A stretch of DNA of 35,398 nt from assembly GCA_005893225.1 (NCBI GenBank), contig VBOT01000038.1, positions 1 to 35,398 of the forward strand, in the 5' to 3' direction. A program made the position numbers and the translations under genes. Shown here piece after piece: positions 9,923 to 18,065 of this stretch. The stretch comes from Candidatus Eiseniibacteriota bacterium. Its GTDB lineage: Bacteria > Eisenbacteria > RBG-16-71-46. How positions within the stretch are numbered: the first letter of the stretch is position 1; each line of letters starts with the position of its first letter. The notes below the pieces were generated by a model that made no database searches, was not told the origin of the DNA, and saw nothing but the letters and a program-made list of their open reading frames with translations.

Positions 9923-10540
9923 TCAGTGTGAGGTGGTGGTGTCCACCGCCGAGGAATCGGGCGCCGGATTCGGCATGGCCTGGTCGGGGTGCGCCGCCAC
10001 CCACGAGTCGATCATCGACTTGAGGCCGTCCCTCTGCTCGGTGGCGTTGAGTCGCTCGAGCCAGGCGAGCTGCTCGCGGGCCTTGTCCACCTTGCCGAGC
10101 TCGACGAGCGCCTCGCCGAGGTACTCGCGCGCCGGGGCGTAATCGGGCTTCAGTCCCAGGCAGCGATCGTAGGCGGCCAGGGACTTGTCGTAGTCGCTCA
10201 GCTTGCGGGCGCAGAAGCCGACCAGGTTCCAGGCCTCGTAGTAGGTCGAGTCCAGCTCGACGGCCCGCTCGCCGCGCTCCCGCGACTTCTTGAAGCGCTT
10301 GTCGGCGTTCTTCTTCTTGCCCGCGGCCAGGTCCTTCTTGGCCTTGTCCACGTCGTTGTAGGCGTCGCCGTAGATCCGCTCGGCCTCCTGGCGCGTCGTC
10401 GGAGCCTCGGCCGAGGTCCCGGGTTCCGGGTTGCCGCTCGGCTGCGGCGGCTCCTTGGGGCCACCGCCCATGGAGCAGAGCGCCTGGCCGGCGGCGACGG
10501 AGCCGATCAGCAGAATCGCGACCACGAGGTGCTTTCGCAT
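9923..10540 (-). CDS. Secreted TPR-like protein
   Basis: MRKHLVVAILLIGSVAAGQALC signal; AVELDSTYYEAWNLVGFCARKLSDYDKSLAAYDRCLGLKPDYAPAREYLGEALVELGKVDKAREQLAWL. Confidence 0.85.
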   Translation of the reverse strand: MRKHLVVAILLIGSVAAGQALCSMGGGPKEPPQPSGNPEPGTSAEAPTTRQEAERIYGDAYNDVDKAKKDLAAGKKKNADKRFKKSRERGERAVELDSTYYEAWNLVGFCARKLSDYDKSLAAYDRCLGLKPDYAPAREYLGEALVELGKVDKAREQLAWLERLNATEQRDGLKSMIDSWVAAHPDQAMPNPAPDSSAVDTTTSH

Positions 10541-10629
10541 GGTTCTCCTTTGCGGGGGAGTTATGGAAGGCGCGGCCGGTGGGCTCGAAAGTCGGCTCAG
10601 CATGCCTGGCGGAGAAGTCAGCCGCAAGC

Positions 10630-12669
10630 CTACACGCCGAACAGCTCCGCCTCCCAGACCAGACCGAGCTCGCTCGGCGGGGCCATGTAGCCGAGCAGGG
10701 CCGAGCTCGCGACCACCGCCGGGCTCGCGAGGTAGCCTTCACCGCCCACACCCATCCGGTTCTGCCAGTTGCGGTTGAAGCTCGTGATCGCGCGCTCTCC
10801 GGCCGACAGGGCGTCGGGACCCTGGCCGAAGCACGGACCGCACCACGACTGGCGAATCTCGCCGCCGACCGAGCGGAACACCTCGGCGATCGACTCGCCG
10901 CCGAGCCGCGGGTCCGGGTTCTCGATCTGCAGCTTCACTCCCCCAGAGCCCGGGAAGATCACGAACGGCTTGGCGGCGCGCCGGAAGCCCAGCGCTCGCG
11001 CCGCGTGGAGGACGAGCGCCGCCTGCAGCAGGTCATCGTAGCCGCCGTTCGTGCACGAGCCGATCAGCGCCTTGTCGAACGTGAGGCGCTCGCGCGCCAC
11101 CTCCTCGGCCGGGAACGCATTCCCGGGGCTGAAGGGCTTGGCGATCATCGGCGCCACCTCGTCCAGCGCCAGGGTCTCGTCGATCTCGTAGACCGCTTCG
11201 CTGCCGGGATGCACCCGGGGATACGGCAGCTCGCCGAACCCCCTCGCGCGATACCAATCGAGCGTGATCTCGTCGGGAGCGAAGATGCCGTTCATGGCCT
11301 CGCCCTCGGCCATCATGTTGGCGATGGTGTTGCGGAAGGCGATCGGGAGCTGGCGGTTCGCGTCCACCAGCTCGACCGACATGCCCTGCGACTGCCGCGG
11401 GCCCCAGCGCCTGAGCAGCGCGAGCACGATGTCCTTGCCGCTCACCCACGGCTGGAGCTCGCCGGAGAAGACCACGCGCCGCTGGCGAGCGACCGTGAGG
11501 TAGACGTACCCGGTCGCCCAGCCGAAGCCCAGGGTGGTGGAGCCGACTCCGATGCCGACCGCGCCGTAGGCGCCGTAGGCGCGGCTGTGGGAATCGGCGC
11601 CGGGGATCACTTGCCCGGGCAGCACCAGACCCTGCTCGGGGAAGTAGAAGTGGAAGATCCCGTCGCCGGGCGTGGCGTAGTAGGGCTTCCCGATGCCGTG
11701 GAGGCGCGCGAACTCGCGCCCGATCGAGGTCTGGCGTTCGTCGGCCTCCTTGCCGGTGAAGACGAAATGGTCGTTGGCGATCGCGGCCTGCCGCGGATAG
11801 AGAGCGTCGCCGCCGGTGATCTGGTTGAAGGTGTGGATCGCGAACGGAGCGGTACCGTCGGAGGCCGGCAGCAGGTCGGCGTAGACGCGCAGGGTCGCGC
11901 CCGGACGCACCTCGGCATCCTTGTCGACGCGATGCGCCCAGAGGATCTGCTCGGTGGTCGTGAGGCGCCGCGCGCTGTCGGGATCGGGCCACTGGATCCG
12001 CGGGGCGCGCTCGACCGACTCGCGGAGCTCCCTCCGGCCGGCGGCGAAGATCCCGCCGGAGCGGCGGATCTCCTCCTCCTTCGGCGCGAGGGGAACCGGA
12101 TCGTAGGTGGCGCCGCGGGTCTCGTTGGCGAGCCGGCGCGAGGTCGGATCGAAGCTGAAGACGTCGCCGTCACGGGCCTCGGCCACCGCCTCCGGGCACT
12201 GCAGCACGTGGAGCCCGAGGTTGTAGGCGTTGCGGCGGAAGATGTCGCCCACGTGGTTTCCGGCCACCACCACCAGCTCTAGCCCCGCCTCCTCGGCCAC
12301 GCCCTTCAACCCCGCGGGGCTCATTTCGCGCGAGGAGCCGATCGCGAAACGGTCGCCGGCGATCAGGAAGGTCTCGCCGCGGTGCACGCGCTCCCGGAAG
12401 TCGGGCATGAGGTAACGGAACGCGCCCGCCTTCCAGCGCTCGTCGAGGGTGTCGAGGCTCTCCGAGACGCAGTCGGACGCGGGCGTGATCTGGTCGGTGT
12501 CGATGGCGTCGAGCATCCGCCCCGGAGCCTTGGGGTCCCAGAGGATCAGGGCGCGGCCGCGCACCAGGCGCGGGACGCCCTGGCCGAGGGTGGCGTCGGA
12601 TGGACGCGGGCCCGGCAGGGAGTCCGCCGTCCTTCCGGGCTTGAGGCGGGCGGGCTGGATCGTGTGCAT
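10630..12669 (-). CDS. Aconitase superfamily protein, swivel domain N-terminal to the Fe-S catalytic domains
   Basis: N-terminal LeuD/swivel-like GDRFAIGSSREMSPAGLKGVAEEAGLELVVVAGNHVGDIFRRNAYNLGL; C-terminal catalytic GADSHSRAYGAYGAVGIGVGSTTLGFGWATG, ALIGSCTNGGYDDL, WCGPCFGQGPDALS. An alternative start lies at 12699. Confidence 0.88.
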   Translation of the reverse strand: MHTIQPARLKPGRTADSLPGPRPSDATLGQGVPRLVRGRALILWDPKAPGRMLDAIDTDQITPASDCVSESLDTLDERWKAGAFRYLMPDFRERVHRGETFLIAGDRFAIGSSREMSPAGLKGVAEEAGLELVVVAGNHVGDIFRRNAYNLGLHVLQCPEAVAEARDGDVFSFDPTSRRLANETRGATYDPVPLAPKEEEIRRSGGIFAAGRRELRESVERAPRIQWPDPDSARRLTTTEQILWAHRVDKDAEVRPGATLRVYADLLPASDGTAPFAIHTFNQITGGDALYPRQAAIANDHFVFTGKEADERQTSIGREFARLHGIGKPYYATPGDGIFHFYFPEQGLVLPGQVIPGADSHSRAYGAYGAVGIGVGSTTLGFGWATGYVYLTVARQRRVVFSGELQPWVSGKDIVLALLRRWGPRQSQGMSVELVDANRQLPIAFRNTIANMMAEGEAMNGIFAPDEITLDWYRARGFGELPYPRVHPGSEAVYEIDETLALDEVAPMIAKPFSPGNAFPAEEVARERLTFDKALIGSCTNGGYDDLLQAALVLHAARALGFRRAAKPFVIFPGSGGVKLQIENPDPRLGGESIAEVFRSVGGEIRQSWCGPCFGQGPDALSAGERAITSFNRNWQNRMGVGGEGYLASPAVVASSALLGYMAPPSELGLVWEAELFGV

Positions 12670-12854
12670 GCGCTGGGGAGCTCCGGGAAAAGGCGCCATC
12701 GCCGCCCTCGCGCGGCGCGACGTCGCTCGCGATCGTTCACGTGAGAGGCGTCACGAGGTCGGTGGGAACCGCTGGTATGCTACTTCGCATTTCGGAGCCG
12801 TGGCAATGCGGGCGCGGAGCGGCTCCCGAGCAAGGCTCACACGCGGGAGGGGCG

Positions 12855-13502
12855 ATGATCTCGAAGTCCGGCGCCTCGGGCGGGCTCACCACGCACCGCA
12901 TCGAGGCATTCAGTGACGGCGTGTTCGCGATCGTGATGACGCTGCTGGTGTTCGAGCTCAGGGTGCCGGCCCTCGGGGACCGCGCCTCCGACCTCGCGCT
13001 GCTCGACGCCTTGATGCACATGTGGCCCAAGCTCCTGAGCTTCGCGCTGGGCTTCGTGATCGTCGGGATCTTCTGGGTCGCGCACCACAACCTCTTCCAC
13101 CTCATCAAGCGTTCGGACCGGGTGTTCCTGTGGCTCAACAACCTGTTCCTCATGTGCGTGGCGTTCGTCCCGTTCCCGACCGCCCTGATGGGGGAATACG
13201 TCAGGATCCCGATCGCGGTGGTCCCCTATGGACTCACCCTGATCGCGGCGGGGCTCACGCTGGAGATCCTGTGGCGTTACGCGACCCACCGCCGGCGCCT
13301 CGTGGACCCCGAGCTCGAAGCGGAGGTCGTGAGCCTCGTCGGGAGGCGGATCCTCGTGGCCCCGGTGGTCTACGCGCTCGCCGTCGCCGCCTCGATCGTG
13401 AGCGTCAAGATCACCCTGGCCGCCTACGCGCTGGTCCCGATCTACTACATCCTCCCGGGGCGCGTCGATCGTCACCTCGCTTCCCGCGCGCATCCGCGCT
13501 GA
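12855..13502 (+). CDS. TMEM175 (DUF1211) family membrane protein
   Basis: [26 protein letters not shown] (FSDG motif), six hydrophobic segments. Confidence 0.88.
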   Translation: MISKSGASGGLTTHRIEAFSDGVFAIVMTLLVFELRVPALGDRASDLALLDALMHMWPKLLSFALGFVIVGIFWVAHHNLFHLIKRSDRVFLWLNNLFLMCVAFVPFPTALMGEYVRIPIAVVPYGLTLIAAGLTLEILWRYATHRRRLVDPELEAEVVSLVGRRILVAPVVYALAVAASIVSVKITLAAYALVPIYYILPGRVDRHLASRAHPR

Positions 13503-13611
13503 CTGGCTGTCCGGCAAGTCGAAGGAGGTCCGGGAGCCGACTGCGGCCGGATCGCGGGCCTCCGGCTTTTCCCGCATCCGGCGGCCCTCCGCTTCATCTG
13601 ATCCAAAACTC

Positions 13612-14647
13612 ATGGACCCCAGCCTGCGCCTCACCTCGGCCGAAGCGCCGGAAAGCGCCTCCCCTGCTGCCCCACCCGAGCACGCCCCCGAGGGCGACCC
13701 GGAGCCGCTCGACGCCTACTCGCGCTCGGTGATCGCGGCCGTCGAGGCCGTGAGCCCCTCGGTCGTCAACATCGAGGTCCAGCCTCGAAACGGACGAGCC
13801 GCCGGCCAAGGCAGGCGCGGGGGATCGGGGGGAACCGGCTCGGGGTTCGTGTTCACGCCCGACGGGCTGATCCTCACCAACAGCCACGTGGTCCACGACG
13901 CCGGGCGGATCGACGTCGCTCTGGGAGACGGGACGCGTCTGGTCGCGGACCTGGTGGGCGACGATCCCGACACCGACCTGGCGGTGGTCCGCGTGAGTGC
14001 GTCGGGCCTTCAGCCGGTGCGTCTCGGTGACTCGAGCCGGCTGAGGCCCGGCCAGCTCGTGGTGGCGATCGGGAATCCGTTCGGATTCCAGACCACCGTG
14101 ACCGCCGGCGTGGTGAGCGCGCTCGGCAGGTCGCTGCGCTCGCGCTCAGGCCACCTGATGGACAACATCATCCAGACCGACGCCGCGCTCAATCCCGGGA
14201 ACTCGGGCGGCCCGCTCGCCACCTCGGCCGGCGAGGTGATCGGCGTCAACACCGCCGTGATCCTTCCCGCCCAGGGCCTCTCCGATCGACACGGCGCGAT
14301 TCGTGGCCGCGCACCTGATCCGCGACGGGCGCATCCGCCGCGGCTACCTCGGGATCGGCGGGCAGAACGTCCCGCTGTCCCGGCGGACCGCGCGCGTCAG
14401 CGGGCTGCCGGTCCCGAGCGGCGTGCTGGTGCTCACGGTCGAGCCCGGGAGCCCGGCGGAGAAGGCCGGCGTCCGGGTGCGGGACGTGATCGTCGAGTTC
14501 GACCACCATCCGGTCGGGACCGTCGATGATCTCCACCGGCTGCTCACGGAGCGCCAGATCGGCGTTCCGGCCGCCCTCACCGTGCTGCGGCCCACCGGGC
14601 GAAACGAGCTCGAGGTGGTGCCGCGGGAGTCTCCGCCCCGCGGCTAG
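13612..14647 (+). CDS. HtrA/DegP-like trypsin-PDZ serine protease, frame broken near 14282
   Basis: [78 protein letters not shown]...[23 protein letters not shown] in the +1 frame (ORF 14303..14647). Confidence 0.85.
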
Positions 14648-14691
14648 CTAGTGTTCCGGCGCGCAGCTCGCGCGGTCCGTGGTGGTGCGGC

Positions 14692-14709
14692 AGCGGCAGG
14701 GTTGCCGCT
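14692..14709 (+). terminator. Candidate hairpin between convergent genes
   Basis: AGCGGCA-gggt-TGCCGCT perfect 7-bp stem followed by ATTT; weak T tract. Confidence 0.35.
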
Positions 14710-15067
14710 ATTTCGCTCCCGCCATCTGCATCCCCTTCAGCAGGGTCATGACGTGGCTCTTCATGACCGAGTCCTGGACCGCGAGGCCGAGGATCCCGTC
14801 CACCATGGTGCTATTCCTGGCCATGTTCGCCATCATGGCCTGGGTTGCCTCGCCGTTGGACATGAGCTTGTCCAGGAGCAGGGAGCGCGTGCTGTCACTG
14901 GCCATCAGCTTGTCGATCATCGGACCCGCCAGGCTCATGTTCGAGGAGATGGTGTCCATCACCTTGGCCTGCGTGTCGGGATTGGTGGTGACCATCTTGC
15001 CGATGTCGCCTGCGCATCCGACCGTCAGTCCCACCACGAGCACCGCTGCCGCCATCATGCGCTTCAT
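14708..15067 (-). CDS. Methionine-rich small lipoprotein of unknown function
   Basis: MKRMMAAAVLVVGLTVGCAGD signal with a lipobox-like Cys; 17 Met in 119 aa. Confidence 0.75.
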   Translation of the reverse strand: MKRMMAAAVLVVGLTVGCAGDIGKMVTTNPDTQAKVMDTISSNMSLAGPMIDKLMASDSTRSLLLDKLMSNGEATQAMMANMARNSTMVDGILGLAVQDSVMKSHVMTLLKGMQMAGAK

Positions 15068-15119
15068 GGATTTCCTCCTCTACGAGTCCCGAATCGGATA
15101 TTCGCTCGCCCGGCGTCCA

Positions 15120-15303
15120 AGCCCGGGTTATTCATGGCCCCGCGTCGCGAAAGGACCAGATGGACGCTGGATGCAAGGAGCACGGCACGCCCGCGACGCA
15201 GGCGTGGTTCAACACCACGTCGAGGAGCGGGCGTGCCGCGCGACGACGCAGACAGCGTTTCAGATGGTCCTTGCAGCAGCGGGCTCATGGAATGATCCGG
15301 GCT
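15120..15303. repeat. Long (184 bp) foldback / MITE-like element
   Basis: Ends AGCCCGGGTTATTCATGGCCCCGC and GCGGGCTCATGGAATGATCCGGGCT are inverted; AAGGACCA/TGGTCCTT pair; perfect 12-bp inner inverted repeat CGGCACGCCCGC (15183-15194) / GCGGGCGTGCCG (15227-15238); apical hairpin CGTGGT-tcaac-ACCACG (15203-15219). Confidence 0.85.
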
Positions 15304-16708
15304 AGGTCCCCGGGGGCCGGCGCGCGTGCCAGTCGGAACGCTGCTGGTAGGCGTCACCGAGCGCGACCATCTCGCCCTCGGAGAACGCCTTGCCCATCAG
15401 CGACAGCGACGTCGGAAGGCCGTTCTCGCCGAAGCCGTTGGGCACGGCGAGGGCCGGGAGACCGCACAGGTTCCCGGCCGCGATGAGCGCCGGGCCACCG
15501 CCGATCCCCGGATAGGCGTCGTCGAAGTTCTTGTCGGCGGGATAGGCCACGCTCGCCCGCGTCGGCGCCACCACCAGGTCGTACTTCTCGAACAGGTCGG
15601 CGAGCGCCCGCTTCATCGGCGCCCTCAGGCGCATCGCCTGCAGGTAGTCCACCGCCGGGATCAAGGTGCCGGCGTAGCCGCCGTGCCGGTCCTTGGGGCA
15701 CTTGAGCTCCTTCACGCGCCCCGACTCGATCAGGTCGAGGAAGGCCGAGGCGCCCTCGGCGCCCACGATCGCCGAGACCGCGGGTCCCCACGGGAAGTCC
15801 GGCCACTCGACGTCGCGCTTCACGTCGGCGAGCTCGCCCAGGATCCCGAGCGAGCGCTCGAAGTTCTCCCGCACCTCCGGCTGCACCTTCTCGGTCACGC
15901 CCTTCGGCACCGCGAGCCGCGGGCGCCTGGCGAGCGGCGCCGGCCCGTCGTAGGCGAAGCCGCGCTCGAGGCTGCTCGGGTCGTCGGGATCGAGGCCGGC
16001 CATCGATGCCAGCACCAGCCCGCAGTCGTCCGCCGTGCGTCCCATGGGTCCCAGCTTGTCGAGCGTCCAGCACAGCGCCATGGCACCATGTCGGCTCACC
16101 AGACCGTAGGTGGGACGCAGCCCGGTTACGCCGCAGAACGCCGCGGGGGTCAGGATCGAGCCCGAGGTCTCGGAGCCGATCGCGAACGGAACCAGGCCGG
16201 CGGCCACGGCGGCGCCCGGCCCGCTCGAGGAGCCGCCGCTCCAGAACCGCGTGTTCCACGGCGAGAGCCCGGGGCCGGTGAAGGACGCGTCCGCGTGGTT
16301 GTAGCCCATGCCCCCGGCGAGCTCGACCATGGCGAGCTTTGCCACCAGGATGGCGCCCGCCTCGCGCAGGCGCTCGACCACGGTCGCGTCGTAGTCGAAC
16401 ACCTGATGCCGATAGGGCGCCGCTCCCCAAGTCGTGGGAACACCGCGGGAGGCGAGCAGGTCCTTCGCGCCGTAGGGGATTCCGTGCAGCGGCCCGCGGT
16501 ACTTGCCGGAGCGGATCTCCTGCTCCGCCGCCCGCGCCTCGCGCAGCGCTGGAGCGCGCATCAGGCTCACGACCGCGTGATAGCGGCCGCCGAGCCTCTC
16601 CAGGCGATCGAGGCAAGCGCCGGTGAGCTCCACCGGCGAGAGCCGCCGGTCGCGGATGCGAGCGCCGAGCTCGCGCACCGGAAGGAAGAACGTGTCGGGA
16701 TCGAGCAT
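15302..16708 (-). CDS. Amidase signature family hydrolase
   Basis: HGIPYGAKDLLASRGVPTTWGA (Lys), WSGGSSSGPGAAVAAGLVPFAIGSETSGSILTPAAFCGVTGLRPTYG (cis-Ser/Ser motif); no signal peptide evident. Confidence 0.93.
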   Translation of the reverse strand: MLDPDTFFLPVRELGARIRDRRLSPVELTGACLDRLERLGGRYHAVVSLMRAPALREARAAEQEIRSGKYRGPLHGIPYGAKDLLASRGVPTTWGAAPYRHQVFDYDATVVERLREAGAILVAKLAMVELAGGMGYNHADASFTGPGLSPWNTRFWSGGSSSGPGAAVAAGLVPFAIGSETSGSILTPAAFCGVTGLRPTYGLVSRHGAMALCWTLDKLGPMGRTADDCGLVLASMAGLDPDDPSSLERGFAYDGPAPLARRPRLAVPKGVTEKVQPEVRENFERSLGILGELADVKRDVEWPDFPWGPAVSAIVGAEGASAFLDLIESGRVKELKCPKDRHGGYAGTLIPAVDYLQAMRLRAPMKRALADLFEKYDLVVAPTRASVAYPADKNFDDAYPGIGGGPALIAAGNLCGLPALAVPNGFGENGLPTSLSLMGKAFSEGEMVALGDAYQQRSDWHARRPPGT

Positions 16709-17083
16709 TCAGGCCTGGAAGGTGAAGTCGGGCTCGTCGTGATTCGCGAGCTTGGCCTCGCGAAGCTTCTTCCCCCCGGTCACGCGGTTGTCGATCTCAC
16801 GCGTCACGGCCTCGAGCTGCTCGGGCGTCAGATGCGCGCCGTAGCGCTTGGCCACGACCTGGGCGAGCGTGCGGGCCTCGTCGGAGATCTCGGGGGGCTT
16901 GGTTCCTTGGGCCCCGGCGCTGTCGCTCGCGGCCGGCTCCGGCGCACCCGGGCGGCCCGAACCCGGCGGCACCTGCGCGAACGCTAGCACCGGCGGGCTC
17001 AGCGCCGAGGACATCCCGACCAGGCCGAGCAGCTTGAGGAAGCGTCGTCGTTCGCTGAGGCGTGTCTCACGATCGTCCGGCAT
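16709..17083 (-). CDS. Small Tat-signal protein, immediately upstream of the amidase
   Basis: SERRRFLKLLGLVGMSSALSPPVLAFAQ twin-arginine signal; C-terminus REAKLANHDEPDFTFQA. Stop codon TGA directly abuts the amidase ATG. Confidence 0.8.
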   Translation of the reverse strand: MPDDRETRLSERRRFLKLLGLVGMSSALSPPVLAFAQVPPGSGRPGAPEPAASDSAGAQGTKPPEISDEARTLAQVVAKRYGAHLTPEQLEAVTREIDNRVTGGKKLREAKLANHDEPDFTFQA

Positions 17084-17185
17084 GTCTCCCCCTGGGACTG
17101 AACGACCGGGGAAGCTACTCCACCCCACACCGGTGGGCAACGCGATGTCCACGGATTCCGTCACGAGGTAGAGTGTGCGCTCGTC

Positions 17186-17947
17186 ATGGGGATCGTCCAG
17201 GTTTCTTCGTCCGCCGGCGTGGCCCGCGTGGTGCTCGACCGGCCGCCGCTCAACGTCATCGACCTCGAGGGAGCGCGGGAGCTGGCCGGCGCGCTCGAGA
17301 GCCTGAGGAGCCGGCCGGATCTGTCGGCGGTGGTGCTCGCGGCGCGTGGAAGGGCTTTCTCGGCCGGGGTCGACGTTCGCGACCACCTGCCGGACCGGGG
17401 CGCGGCGATGCTCCGCGAGTTCCACCGCGCGTGCCGGCTGCTGCTCGACATCGAGGCGCCGGTCGTGGCCGCGGTCCAGGGCGCGGCGCTCGGCGGCGGC
17501 TGCGAGCTCACGCTGATCTGCGATCTGGTGTGGGCGTCGGATCGCGCCAGCTTCGGACAGCCGGAGATCAAGCTCGGCGTCTTCCCGCCGGTCGCGGTCG
17601 TGGCCTTGCCCCTCATCGTTTCTCCGCGCCTGGCGAGCGAGATGCTCCTCACCGGGCGAGTTCTCACCGCCGCCGAGGCGGAGAGCGCCGGGCTCGTCAA
17701 CCGCGTGGTGGATTCCGAGTCGTTCGACTCCGCGCTGGACGAGTTGCTCGATTCGCTCCGGGCCCTGAGCCCCGCCTCACTCAGGCTGACGAAGCGCGCC
17801 ATGCGCCTCGGCCGCCCGCTCCCGGCCGCCGGCGAGATCGAGGCCGCCGAGCGCTTCTACGTCCAGGAGTTGATGGAAACGCCGGACGCGATCGAGGGAC
17901 TCAAGGCGTTCCTGGAGAAGCGCACGCCGGCGTGGCAGCGCACCTGA
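17186..17947 (+). CDS. Enoyl-CoA hydratase/isomerase (crotonase) family
   Basis: RGRAFSAGVDVRDH, VQGAALGGGCELTLICDLVWASDRASFGQPEIKLGVFPPVAV; both crotonase catalytic Glu positions appear present. Confidence 0.92.
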   Translation: MGIVQVSSSAGVARVVLDRPPLNVIDLEGARELAGALESLRSRPDLSAVVLAARGRAFSAGVDVRDHLPDRGAAMLREFHRACRLLLDIEAPVVAAVQGAALGGGCELTLICDLVWASDRASFGQPEIKLGVFPPVAVVALPLIVSPRLASEMLLTGRVLTAAEAESAGLVNRVVDSESFDSALDELLDSLRALSPASLRLTKRAMRLGRPLPAAGEIEAAERFYVQELMETPDAIEGLKAFLEKRTPAWQRT

Positions 17948-18065
17948 GCCCCGTTCCAGACCGCCGGAGCGCTTGCAGTTGCGGCCCCGGCCGGCGCGCA
18001 GGGCCGCGCGCAAGTTCTCGAAGGTCGCCCGATCGCCTATCTTCAGGGTCGAGGGGAGGACTCCC

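Noticed and set aside
10579-12282. Long plus-strand ORF (567 aa)
   Set aside because: Antisense to the aconitase-superfamily gene.
14651-15295. Plus-strand ORFs spanning the foldback element
   Set aside because: Composition and overlap with the lipoprotein indicate shadow ORFs; the palindromic structure explains the 3' part.
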